Assembly (NCBI GenBank): GCA_964419225.1
Contig: CAYQPF010000080.1
Location: forward strand, 1 to 23,095
Direction of reading: 5' to 3'
DNA from: CAYQPF01 sp964419225
Lineage (GTDB): Bacteria; Cloacimonadota; Cloacimonadia; Cloacimonadales; CAYQPF01
Length of the DNA stretch: 23,095 nucleotides
Below, piece after piece: positions 15,857-23,095 of the stretch. Each line of letters starts with the position of its first letter. The stretch's first letter is position 1. The position numbers were made by a program, and so were the translations under genes. The notes below the pieces were generated by a model that saw only the letters and a program-made list of their open reading frames with translations, was not told where the DNA came from and ran no database searches.

Positions 15857-17944
15857 TTACTTCAAAAAGGTGATTTTGCGAAATACTGTTTTGTCCAGAT
15901 ATTTGATACGGCAGAGATAGATCCCTTCTTTGACAGTGTGTCCCTGTGCGTCATCACCAAACCAGGCCATGACCGGACTTTGATTTGGGTTGAGACATGT
16001 TTTGATCTTTTGTCCTTTGATGTTGTAAATATCTATGCTGGAGATTTGGGAATCGGCGTTAGTCAGATCGAAATAAACAATTCTCGAAAATGGATTGGGA
16101 TATACTCTCAGAACCAGATTGGTGGTATCCGGAACATCCACAGTATCAGGAGTTGAAAAGATCTTAAATTTAACATATTTGACTGTAATGTAATTACACT
16201 GCAAATTAACGGGGGAGTATTGAGAACTGTTGGGATTATATTCAAGCACCTGGTAATCAGAATTATGCAGATTATGCCCATTCTGTTTAAAATGGAACAT
16301 TATCTCCTTGTTATCGTGAAGTCGGGTAAAAAGTTTCATTTGTACAGGAAATTCATTGACCTGTACAGATCCAATACAGGTATTTTCAACCCAGGCACTG
16401 ATTTCATTGATCTCATTATTGCCTTCAATAAAAGAAATGTTTAGAGCTTCATATTGTGAATCAGCCTGAACAAATTCAGAGCCATAGAAATTTGTATTAT
16501 TGATAAAATCTGAGGAATAGAGTCCAACATTCCAGGAGAAGTTAATCAGAGAGTCCGCATCTTCTTTTAATTCAATAATATACATTTTACCGAATTCCAT
16601 TTTGTTATATTCTGAATGGGTGTCAAAATTCTCAATACAAGAGCAGGCAAGATCACTTGAATTATATACCCAATCCTGTGCATAAACTCTTTTGACCTGG
16701 TAAAAAACAGAACCCAATGCTTCTCTTAGAGTCTGATTATTCATTAACCAATAGCCAACCCAGTTCTCTTCATCTCTTTTCAATTGGATTTGACTGTTAC
16801 CCGGTATAGGATATCCGTAGTTGGAACCTTCACTGAAATCTGTGATGCGAACTTTCACACCGGCAACAGGATTGAAGCCAAAGTGTGTAGTGGACTCCCA
16901 GGCAAGATCTTCTAAATAGAGTGAATCTCCTGTGCTGGCAAGAAAAGCTGTCGGATTCCCAGGGAAGTTGTTGGCAATGGCCTGGACATTATCCGTGGAG
17001 TCAATAATCGGAATACTTTCCCAAGCCCATTGATTTTTCAGATTTGAATAGTATATCGAAGATCTGGTGAATTTCAATCTGCTATCTTCCAAGAATAACC
17101 TGACATTTCGGCTGGCGGTCGGATTATAAGACAATTCTCCATCTTCATAACCTGTACCTTCATCCATGACACTCATAACCAGATCATAGGTACCCTGGTT
17201 ATAGTATTTTAAATCATGAGAGCCGGTTAAAGAATTTTTATAAGCAAAGCCTTCGGTTCCATTACTGAAAATGAAGTTTTTATTCCAACCAGTGCTAATA
17301 TCCAGCCATTTCATAACATCAGTGACAGCCGGCAGATTGTTCAGAGAATTATTATACCAGTTAGCGACCAGGAACCCAAAATAAACTCCGGAATCGACCT
17401 GAGTGTTGATCTGGTCGTAGATGGTCGTATCGATATTGGCAACATAATCAAACATAAGATTTTGTACAGATGTCCCCAAGGCTCCGTTGTGAGCAAAAGT
17501 AAACCATCTGTGATCTCGTTGAAACAAGAAAGGATGCGGATCAGGTATATTCTGCGGTCCGGAAGAAGCATAACGCACATGGGCAATTACAATGTAAGGT
17601 CGCGAAGTTGAGACGGTATTTTGTGCATTATCAAAGTTGGGATCATCATACGCCTTGTGATAACTGGCGAATCTGGGAGTTTCTTCAATATTACCATTTT
17701 GATAATATGTATATCCGGGAATAGGTTGACCTGTTTTATCAAATGCCACAATGCCCCAACCGTGCGGGTTATTGTTTTCTTCATTGTCATTTCCCTGTTC
17801 CTGTAGTCTGCCTAAATATAAATTAACAATACCGGGGTTTAGCGGTTGATTGTTTTTACTCACCAGCATCAGTAATTTGCATGCGTTTAAATCAGCCGTA
17901 ACCATAGAAAAAAGGGACAATGCCAACAGAATATATTTATACAT
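15857..17944 (-). CDS. Secreted class II glutamine amidotransferase-like protein with sorting tail
   Basis: The protein is 695 residues from the ATG at 17944. The longer frame (to 18022) overlaps the kinase and would bury the signal peptide. The signal peptide MYKYILLALSLFSMVTADLNA precedes Cys22. Class II (Ntn) amidotransferase blocks follow: GWGIVAFD (62-69), HVRYASSG (122-129), HPF (137-139), FAHNGALG (150-157) and VDSGVYF. In this fold the N-terminal Cys is the nucleophile, so export and activation could be one cleavage. The middle region (about 330-600) is unrecognised and strand-rich. The last 80 residues are a type IX / FlgD-Ig-like sorting tail (VYPNPFSR ... IYNIKGQKI ... GIYLCRI). 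It may hydrolyse gamma-glutamyl amides or peptides outside the cell. The ATG overlaps the kinase stop by 8 bases and has no clear ribosome site, implying translational coupling. A lipoprotein reading (LNAC) is less likely. Confidence 0.82.
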   Translation of the reverse strand: MYKYILLALSLFSMVTADLNACKLLMLVSKNNQPLNPGIVNLYLGRLQEQGNDNEENNNPHGWGIVAFDKTGQPIPGYTYYQNGNIEETPRFASYHKAYDDPNFDNAQNTVSTSRPYIVIAHVRYASSGPQNIPDPHPFLFQRDHRWFTFAHNGALGTSVQNLMFDYVANIDTTIYDQINTQVDSGVYFGFLVANWYNNSLNNLPAVTDVMKWLDISTGWNKNFIFSNGTEGFAYKNSLTGSHDLKYYNQGTYDLVMSVMDEGTGYEDGELSYNPTASRNVRLFLEDSRLKFTRSSIYYSNLKNQWAWESIPIIDSTDNVQAIANNFPGNPTAFLASTGDSLYLEDLAWESTTHFGFNPVAGVKVRITDFSEGSNYGYPIPGNSQIQLKRDEENWVGYWLMNNQTLREALGSVFYQVKRVYAQDWVYNSSDLACSCIENFDTHSEYNKMEFGKMYIIELKEDADSLINFSWNVGLYSSDFINNTNFYGSEFVQADSQYEALNISFIEGNNEINEISAWVENTCIGSVQVNEFPVQMKLFTRLHDNKEIMFHFKQNGHNLHNSDYQVLEYNPNSSQYSPVNLQCNYITVKYVKFKIFSTPDTVDVPDTTNLVLRVYPNPFSRIVYFDLTNADSQISSIDIYNIKGQKIKTCLNPNQSPVMAWFGDDAQGHTVKEGIYLCRIKYLDKTVFRKITFLK

Positions 17945-20177
17945 CAAGAATTTCTGAGATGTGTTTTGACAGTTTTTCCATAGTATAGGGCTTTTGAATA
18001 AATCCATTAACACCTTCCTCAATCAGTTTTTTCACTCTGGCGTCTTGCTTAAACCCGGAAACCAGGAGAATCTTAACCTCAGGATCAACAGCTTTCAATT
18101 CATAGAAAGCATCGATACCTGACATAACGGGCATCACCATATCTAATACAATGAGATCGATGTCAGCTTTATGTTGTTTATATAATTCCAATCCTGTTGC
18201 TCCATTATCAGCCAGAATTACATTATAACCGCATTGTTCCAGCATCAGCTTGGCAATTTCACGCATGACCATTTCATCATCAATAACCAAAACCGTACCC
18301 TTACCGGAAGTAAAATATTTCACCTGTGTTGATTTAATAAGTTCATCTTCATCTCTGTGATAAACAGGGAAGAATAAATTGAAAGTCGAACCTTGTCCTT
18401 CCTCTGTATAGACATCGATAAAACCATGATAACTCTTGGCGATATTATAAACCATGGCCAGACCCAGTCCGGTACCCTGACCTTTTTCTTTTGTGGAGAA
18501 GAAGGGCTCAAAGATCTTGTCTTTGATACTGTCACTCATTCCAACACCTTTATCGCTGATGGATAATTTCCAGTAGTCTTTAACTTCTGATTCGGGATGG
18601 GTACTGCAGAAGATCGGATCAGCATTGACTTTTTCGACAAAAGCACTGATCGTACCACCTTGAGGTTCACCAGGTTTTCGCATAAGAGTCATGGAATGAT
18701 AAGCATTAACAAGTAGATTCAGGATAACCTGTTCGATTTGAGTGGGATCGGCATAGATAGTCGGATATTCACCTGAGAAGACAACATTGAAGTCAACGCA
18801 TTTATCAAAGGTATTATTACAGATTTTCATTACATGCTTAAGTGCCTGATTTAAATCGACAGGAGCAAAAGAAATATCCTGTTTACGGGAAAGTGTCAAT
18901 AATTGCTGCACCATATCGGTAGCACGTTCACCTGATTCTTCCATAAGATTAAGGTATTCAACAAGATCATCGTTAGGTATATGATTATCGAGATAGAGTT
19001 TGGTTTTCATTAAAGAAACGATTCCTATGATACCGCCCAAAACATTGTTAAAATCGTGAGCCAAACCACCCACCAGAGTGCCGATTGTTTCCATTTTCTG
19101 GATTTGCCTGAGTTCGAGTTCGACTTTGTCCATTTCGGTAATGTCATCGATACGCATCACTATACCCCTGACCCCATTGGCTACCAGTGGGTATATTGAG
19201 ACAGTGCTGACCCGGTCGGGATATAATTCAAACTGTTGTTTATAAAAGTATCTGGGTTTATTAGATTTTAAAAGTTCCTTTTTTGATTCCAGATATTTGT
19301 CAAAGATATCCGTTACTTCTGTAAGTTTTTTGCCAATAATATTCTCGGAAGATATCCCGGTAAAATTAATTGCCGAACGATTCCATTGGGTGACAAAATT
19401 GTTTTCATCGAGAGTGATCAAAATTGATGGCATGGATTCAATAATATTATTCAGGTAACTTCTGGTCTCTTTTAAATCAGCTTCCCGATGAGAAACCTTT
19501 TTGAGGAGACTGTTGAATCCATCATAAAGCTTACCTAACTCATCATGGTGATTATATTCCAGAGTGATTTGATAATCTGTAGTTTCTGTTACCTGATGGC
19601 TAATTTCTGCTAATTTTAGAACAGGGCGTATGAAAGCATTTTTGAGAATGAAATAGAGCATAAGCAGAGAAAAAAGTCCCAGAAAAACCATCATGATCAG
19701 CATTCTTTGCTTGATAGCAGAAATTTCAGCCAGAACATTTTTTGTCGTGAAGAAAACTTCTACCATACCCAATTCCATAGAGTCGTTTATAATGGGAGTA
19801 GAGTATTTTTTGATTACCACATTGTCTGTATTGGTACTATAGGGAGTTCTCAATCTGATAAATTTATCGGCAACTCTTTCTCCACCCATTATAAAAGAGC
19901 CATCTTCATAAACATTGATAGCACAAATATTAGGATTTTCCATGATTGCTTCATTAAGCTTTTCTATAGATTGATCATCCAAATTATAAATAGGAAAAAT
20001 ATATGCTTTACTGACAATATCCATGTAAGAGCTGATGTTCTTTTCATAATCAGCCAAGAGTCTGTTGGAATTTGTATAATTGAACAAAAGTACAGAAGAA
20101 AGAATGATTACTGACATGACAATTGTCAGTATGAAAATTAACCTGATCAGAATTTTGTTCCAGAGATTTTTTAACAT
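17937..20177 (-). CDS. Membrane hybrid histidine kinase (sensor-HAMP-PAS-kinase-receiver)
   Basis: The protein is 746 residues. Transmembrane segment 1 (about 9-33) and segment 2 (about 157-180) enclose a periplasmic region of about 120 residues. A HAMP domain (about 180-232) and PAS domain (about 240-350) follow. The kinase core has His374 in GGLAHDFNNVLGGI, an N-box in QVILNLLVNAYHSM, and DKGVGM and GQGTGLGLAM. A C-terminal receiver has VIDDE and Asp679 in IVLDMVMPVMSG. All catalytic residues look intact. There is no HPt or DNA-binding output, so phosphate must pass elsewhere or the receiver self-regulates. AGGAG lies 8 bases before the ATG. The stop codon overlaps the ATG of the secreted amidotransferase, so the two are co-translated; the periplasmic region could sense that enzyme's substrate or product, which is inference. 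Confidence 0.93.
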   Translation of the reverse strand: MLKNLWNKILIRLIFILTIVMSVIILSSVLLFNYTNSNRLLADYEKNISSYMDIVSKAYIFPIYNLDDQSIEKLNEAIMENPNICAINVYEDGSFIMGGERVADKFIRLRTPYSTNTDNVVIKKYSTPIINDSMELGMVEVFFTTKNVLAEISAIKQRMLIMMVFLGLFSLLMLYFILKNAFIRPVLKLAEISHQVTETTDYQITLEYNHHDELGKLYDGFNSLLKKVSHREADLKETRSYLNNIIESMPSILITLDENNFVTQWNRSAINFTGISSENIIGKKLTEVTDIFDKYLESKKELLKSNKPRYFYKQQFELYPDRVSTVSIYPLVANGVRGIVMRIDDITEMDKVELELRQIQKMETIGTLVGGLAHDFNNVLGGIIGIVSLMKTKLYLDNHIPNDDLVEYLNLMEESGERATDMVQQLLTLSRKQDISFAPVDLNQALKHVMKICNNTFDKCVDFNVVFSGEYPTIYADPTQIEQVILNLLVNAYHSMTLMRKPGEPQGGTISAFVEKVNADPIFCSTHPESEVKDYWKLSISDKGVGMSDSIKDKIFEPFFSTKEKGQGTGLGLAMVYNIAKSYHGFIDVYTEEGQGSTFNLFFPVYHRDEDELIKSTQVKYFTSGKGTVLVIDDEMVMREIAKLMLEQCGYNVILADNGATGLELYKQHKADIDLIVLDMVMPVMSGIDAFYELKAVDPEVKILLVSGFKQDARVKKLIEEGVNGFIQKPYTMEKLSKHISEILDV

Positions 20178-20397
20178 ATTTTTTACTCCTGCTAAAAAAA
20201 TAGATTCAATTCAAAATTAGTCAATCTTTTTATTTTTAAATTGTGCTTTTTATGAAAAAACATTTAATAATGCCGTTCTGGAAACGTTCCAAATGAGTCT
20301 TTTTAGAAAAATTATGGGGTTTTTGGCTCAAGTGCAAAATTTATTCTTGATTGATTTTCAAGAATATATAAGTGTGAATCTGAAAATTAAATTTCCT

Positions 20398-20402
20398 GGA
20401 GG
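20398..20402 (+). promoter_or_regulatory. Ribosome binding site deciding a GTG start
   Basis: GGAGG lies 4 bases before GTG 20407. That GTG starts the Rossmann strand (KNILVIGAAGQIG) at the position normal for the family. Confidence 0.8.
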
Positions 20403-20406
20403 AACT

Positions 20407-21360
20407 GTGAAAAATATTCTGGTTATTGGTGCTGCAGGCCAAATTGGTTCTGAATTAGTACCGGCGTTAAGACAAATATATGGTTCAGGAGCGGTTGTCG
20501 CTGCTGATATTAATGGGAATGTTAGTGCTGAATTGAAGGAATCCGGTCCTTTTGAGATCATGGATGTCCTGGATGTTCCGAAAATGGTGGAAACTGTCAA
20601 AAATTATAAAATTGATACAATTTATAATTTGGTTGCACTTCTTTCAGCCCGTGGAGAAGCAGAACCTCAGCTTTCCTGGAAGATCAATATGGGTGGATTA
20701 GTCAATATTCTGGAAATAGCCAGAGAACACAAATGCGCTGTATTTACACCCAGTTCTATCGGTGCTTTTGGTCCTGATACCCCTAAAGATGATACTCCTC
20801 AGGATACTATTCAAAGACCTACAACTATTTATGGAGTGACCAAAGTCGCCGGTGAATTGCTCAGTGATTATTATTTCCATCGGTTCGGCCTGGATACAAG
20901 AGGTGTCAGATACCCCGGAATTATTTCCAATGTGACCCCTCCAGGTGGCGGAACTACCGACTATGCAGTTGATATTTATTATGAAGCGATCAAACATAAA
21001 AAATATACCTGTTTCCTTGAAAAGAGTACATCTCTTGATATGATGTATATGCCTGATGCCATCAACGCAGCTATTAATCTCATGGAAGCTGATCCAACCA
21101 AACTGAAACACCGTAACTGTTTCAATGTTACAGCTATGAGCTTTGATCCTGAAATGATCTATCAGGAAATCAAGAAACATATTCCTGATTTTGTTATGGA
21201 TTACAAGATAGATGCAATAAGACAAAGAATAGCCAACAGTTGGCCAAATCATATGGATGATTCAGCAGCCCGTGAAGAATGGGGCTGGAGTCATGAATAC
21301 AGTTTATCTACTATGACTGAAGACATGTTGAAAGTCTTAACCCCACGTCTTCTGAAGTAA
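20407..21360 (+). CDS. L-threonine 3-dehydrogenase, SDR/epimerase type
   Basis: The protein is 317 residues from GTG 20407. The frame reaches ATG 20293, but those 38 extra residues lack family similarity and GGAGG supports the GTG. The NAD-binding motif GAAGQIG is at 8-14. The catalytic set is Ser116-Ser117 (TPSSIGAFGP), Tyr142 and Lys146 (YGVTK). The stretches RPTTIYGVTKVAGE, RGVRYPGIIS, PGGGTTDYAV and LDMMYMPDA are characteristic of the short-chain threonine dehydrogenases, which are unrelated to the zinc-dependent Tdh. It oxidises L-threonine to 2-amino-3-ketobutyrate with NAD in the cytoplasm. The usual partner, 2-amino-3-ketobutyrate CoA ligase, is not in the window. It is divergent from the hybrid kinase with 229 bases between starts, and co-transcribed with the methyltransferase 10 bases downstream. 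Confidence 0.93.
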   Translation: MKNILVIGAAGQIGSELVPALRQIYGSGAVVAADINGNVSAELKESGPFEIMDVLDVPKMVETVKNYKIDTIYNLVALLSARGEAEPQLSWKINMGGLVNILEIAREHKCAVFTPSSIGAFGPDTPKDDTPQDTIQRPTTIYGVTKVAGELLSDYYFHRFGLDTRGVRYPGIISNVTPPGGGTTDYAVDIYYEAIKHKKYTCFLEKSTSLDMMYMPDAINAAINLMEADPTKLKHRNCFNVTAMSFDPEMIYQEIKKHIPDFVMDYKIDAIRQRIANSWPNHMDDSAAREEWGWSHEYSLSTMTEDMLKVLTPRLLK

Positions 21361-21370
21361 GGAGTTTTGT

Positions 21371-22084
21371 ATGGATGCATTGGAATTAAAGTTTAAAGAA
21401 CTGAATCCGGATAAGGTTCTGGACATAGCTACCGGCGTAGGAAACAATATTTTTATGCTGAAAGAGGTTCTGGGCAGTTATCAAACTATAATTGGTATAG
21501 ACACAGATCCTCGCCTGGATGTGCCTTTCAAAAAGAATTTCCCGGAAGAGAATATTACCTTCCAGGCTATGGATGCCACTCATATGGATTTTCCTGATAA
21601 TACCTTCGATCTGGTGACAATCTCCAATTCCATCCATCATTTTGATAATCCGAAAGCAATTCTGCTTGATGCCCTAAGGGTAATGAAGCCGAACGGTACA
21701 ATAGTAATCAGCGAAATGCTCAGCGATAAGCTGTCAGAAGCTCAAATGTCCCATAAGCTGATCCATCATTGGTGGGCTGAAATTGATACTTTAAAAGGTG
21801 TATTCCATCGGGATACCTACACAGAACAAGAGCTCAAAGACGTGCTTGATACTGTAGCTGTGCAAAACAGAGAATACTTCATTTTCGAATATCCTGTCGA
21901 GAATCCCCGCAGTGCAGAATTGATCGCTAAATATCAGGAAACCTTAACCTCCTCTTTAGAGCGGATCAAGGATTTACCAGAGTTTGCTCAGATGGAAACT
22001 AAAGTCACTGCTATTAATACGCATCTGGCTGAGCACGGCTTTGCCCCCGCCAGAACTTCCATTGTCTTTCTCGAAAGAAAATAA
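21371..22084 (+). CDS. Class I SAM-dependent methyltransferase
   Basis: The protein is 237 residues. Motif I is VLDIATGVGNN (16-26), followed by an acidic end of strand 2 (GIDTD), then FDLVTISNSIHHFDNP (motif II) and LRVMKPNGTIVISE. This is the Methyltransf_11-like Rossmann core. The N-terminus is short, and the C-terminal half (HRDTYTEQELKDVLD onwards, helical) is probably the substrate cap. TAAGGAG, overlapping the dehydrogenase stop, sits 6 bases before the ATG and fixes the start. The two genes are an operon ending in a strong terminator 17 bases after the stop. The substrate is unknown; linkage with threonine dehydrogenase suggests a small molecule but does not prove it. Confidence 0.88.
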   Translation: MDALELKFKELNPDKVLDIATGVGNNIFMLKEVLGSYQTIIGIDTDPRLDVPFKKNFPEENITFQAMDATHMDFPDNTFDLVTISNSIHHFDNPKAILLDALRVMKPNGTIVISEMLSDKLSEAQMSHKLIHHWWAEIDTLKGVFHRDTYTEQELKDVLDTVAVQNREYFIFEYPVENPRSAELIAKYQETLTSSLERIKDLPEFAQMETKVTAINTHLAEHGFAPARTSIVFLERK

Positions 22085-22100
22085 AATTAAATAGTAAAAT

Positions 22101-22133
22101 AAAAGACCCCGGATTGAAACCCGGGGTCTTTTT
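22101..22133 (+). terminator. Strong Rho-independent terminator
   Basis: AAAAGACCCCGG (22101-22112) pairs perfectly with CCGGGGTCTTTT (22121-22132) around an 8-base loop, and a run of five T (22129-22133) follows the GC stem. It ends the dehydrogenase-methyltransferase operon. The A-run on the left means it could also work for minus-strand transcription arriving from the right. Confidence 0.95.
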
Positions 22134-22172
22134 GTATTATGTACGCTGGACGCTAGTCCTAATAATAGGTTC

Positions 22173-22219
22173 GCAGCATATGTTTTCAGTAATATAGGTA
22201 TACCCGAACCATATGCTGC
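22173..22219. repeat. 10-bp inverted repeat with a competing pairing
   Basis: GCAGCATATG (22173-22182) pairs with CATATGCTGC (22210-22219). The overlapping GGTTCG (22168-22173) and CGAACC (22205-22210) form an alternative stem. The two stems share bases and cannot form together. Confidence 0.6.
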
Positions 22220-22244
22220 ATGCTAAGTCCTATTACAACATACT

Positions 22245-22295
22245 CATATAAAATGAGGAGCATGAATTGCTTCAAACTCCTCAATTGTTTATATG
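22245..22295. repeat. Two-tier hairpin inside box array 2
   Basis: The outer arms are CATATAAA (22245-22252) and TTTATATG (22288-22295). The inner arms are TGAGGAG (22254-22260) and CTCCTCA (22277-22283). Both pairs are perfect and properly nested. Confidence 0.65.
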
Positions 22296-22353
22296 AAATA
22301 TATGCTGGACGCTAGTCCTAGTAACAAATTAGCAGCTTCTGATATCAAGTTTG

Positions 22354-22369
22354 CAAGTATCAATACTTG
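22354..22369. repeat. 7-bp hairpin inside box array 2
   Basis: CAAGTAT, loop CA, ATACTTG. It lies in the last spacer of array 2; array 1 has no equivalent. Confidence 0.55.
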
Positions 22370-22406
22370 AAATCCAATACCTGAACCATATGCTGCATGC
22401 TAATGC

Positions 22407-23095
22407 CTATTTTAGAAGTAGGGCTTTTCGCATGGAGCTGTACTCTGGCGTTTCCATTCTAATGAAATAGATTCCGGAACTGACTGCCTTTCCTGCATCA
22501 TTACGGCCATTCCACTGAATCACATGATTACCTGCCAGACGCTGTTCATCTAACAGATTTTTAACTCTCTGACCTTTAATGTTATAAATACTCAGTTTAA
22601 CATTGGTTGTTTTGGCCAGACTAAAGGAAAGATTGGTAGTTGGATTGAACGGATTAGGGTAATTCCCCTTCAAGGTTGTTGTTAAGGGATTGTTATGATC
22701 ATTAACTGAAACTGTGTCAGTTGGATCGATCAGAAGGAAATTGGAAGCACTGCTTTCTCCGTCATCATATTGAGCTGTCACATAGTATCTGTAGAGATTT
22801 CCAGGAAGAAGTATCTCAGAATAAGTATGTGCAGAAGTTGTATCGATCTTCATAAAGATCCCTGAATCTTTCTGCTTATAGATATTGAAGCAGATCAGAG
22901 CTGTTCTGGTATCCTTTGATTGAGGAGGAGTATATGTCCAACCGATTGTCTCTAAATGCTCAGGTGTAACGCTAAGTCTGCTGAGATTAGCGACAGGTTT
23001 TAAGTAGGTAAGATTGAAATTAACTCCTGTGGAATCCTGTCCTTGAGCCAGAGTTATGTCTGTAACGGACTGTGTGTTGAAATATTTGCAGGAAG
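22407..23095 (-). CDS. Secreted protein with C-terminal sorting tail, 3' part only
   Basis: The frame is open to the right edge of the window, so at least 228 C-terminal residues are visible and the start is missing; the Met at 22853 is internal. From the N-terminal side there is a segment GQDSTGVNFNLTYLKPVANL, as in carboxypeptidase-regulatory-like repeats. A fibronectin-III-like domain follows (LETIGWTYTPP ... YRYYVTAQYDDGESSASN). The last 85 residues are a type IX / FlgD-Ig-like tail: NYPNPFNPTTNLSFSL, VKLSIYNIKGQRVKNLL, HVIQWNGRNDAGKAVSSGIYFIRM. It is therefore an exported surface or secreted protein, but its enzymatic or adhesive part lies outside the window. Its tail is homologous to that of the amidotransferase, and the sequence just past both stop codons is shared too. 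Confidence 0.88.
   Translation of the reverse strand, partial: SCKYFNTQSVTDITLAQGQDSTGVNFNLTYLKPVANLSRLSVTPEHLETIGWTYTPPQSKDTRTALICFNIYKQKDSGIFMKIDTTSAHTYSEILLPGNLYRYYVTAQYDDGESSASNFLLIDPTDTVSVNDHNNPLTTTLKGNYPNPFNPTTNLSFSLAKTTNVKLSIYNIKGQRVKNLLDEQRLAGNHVIQWNGRNDAGKAVSSGIYFIRMETPEYSSMRKALLLK

Larger units (their letters stand above)
22085..22406. other. Convergent intergenic region with terminator and box array 2
   Basis: This is the spacer between the methyltransferase (+) and a sorting-tail protein (-). After the terminator it is almost entirely box repeats and hairpins. No coding frame is seen. Confidence 0.8.
22143..22406 (+). repeat. Box array 2: four boxes with 70, 89 and 88 base spacing
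   Basis: Boxes start at 22143 (ACGCTGGACGCTAGTCC), 22213 (ATGCTGCATGCTAAGTCC), 22302 (ATGCTGGACGCTAGTCC) and 22390 (ATGCTGCATGCTAATGC). The box at 22213 is intermediate between the other two types. The last box ends at 22406, against the stop codon of the sorting-tail gene, at exactly the same 17-base offset as in array 1. Confidence 0.85.

Noticed and set aside
17945..18022. Longer amidotransferase start inside the kinase gene
   Set aside because: It would add 26 residues before the signal peptide and overlap the kinase by 86 bases. The ATG at 17944 opens directly into a good signal peptide.
20279..20291. Operator-like inverted repeat TGGAA-ACG-TTCCA upstream of threonine dehydrogenase
   Set aside because: The arms are only 5 bases and no promoter could be anchored nearby, so chance cannot be excluded.
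20293..20406. N-terminal extension of threonine dehydrogenase from the ATG at 20293
   Set aside because: The 38 extra residues look non-coding and push the Rossmann motif far from the N-terminus. GGAGG with GTG 20407 gives the normal family length.

Overview
The window is AT-rich bacterial DNA. Two secreted proteins end in a beta-sandwich tail with the signature YPNPF (type IX-secretion / FlgD-Ig-like C-terminal domain). Together with an SDR-type L-threonine dehydrogenase, large PAS-rich hybrid kinases and repeat-laden spacers, this suggests the Fibrobacteres-Chlorobi-Bacteroidetes neighbourhood, most likely a Cloacimonadota-like (Candidatus Cloacimonetes) genome. The lineage is inferred from protein style only; there is no rRNA or other marker in the window.

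Layout. (1) Bases 1-9903 hold a co-directional + strand series: the 3' end of an SGNH-like hydrolase, an AcoR-type sigma-54 activator (GAF-PAS-AAA+-Fis), a secreted S9A prolyl oligopeptidase, a secreted propeller-like protein ending in a 5'-nucleotidase C-terminal domain without the catalytic half, and a 1110-residue hybrid histidine kinase carrying its own HPt. (2) Bases 9904-10265 are a repeat-rich convergent spacer, followed by uvrA on the minus strand. (3) Bases 13098-13697 are a 600-base spacer of short tandem and palindromic repeats. It is followed on the minus strand by an AAA-ATPase-like protein whose PD-(D/E)XK nuclease domain looks catalytically dead. (4) Bases 15381-15856 hold an 89-bp tandem repeat. 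Next come two minus-strand genes that overlap by 8 bases: a membrane hybrid kinase (upstream) and a secreted N-terminal-nucleophile glutamine amidotransferase with a sorting tail. (5) Divergently, on the + strand, SDR-type threonine dehydrogenase and a methyltransferase form a short operon closed by a strong intrinsic terminator. (6) The window ends with a second copy of the box-repeat array and the 3' end of another secreted sorting-tail protein on the minus strand.

How the parts may work together. The recurring theme is extracytoplasmic hydrolysis of peptides or amides (prolyl oligopeptidase, glutamine amidotransferase, orphan nucleotidase-like domain) beside sensory proteins (one enhancer-binding regulator and two hybrid kinases). 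The best-supported functional link is the 8-base overlap between the hybrid kinase and the secreted amidotransferase. Threonine dehydrogenase fits an amino-acid-fermenting or peptide-using lifestyle.

The most unusual non-coding signals are three. First, a 17-base box recurs about every 89 bases in two loci 6.5 kb apart, each time with its last copy abutting the stop codon of a sorting-tail gene. Second, heptamer repeat arrays coincide with the stop codons of three genes. Third, a 232-bp segment is bounded by 16-bp perfect inverted repeats. No tRNA, rRNA, CRISPR array or intact transposase gene was seen.
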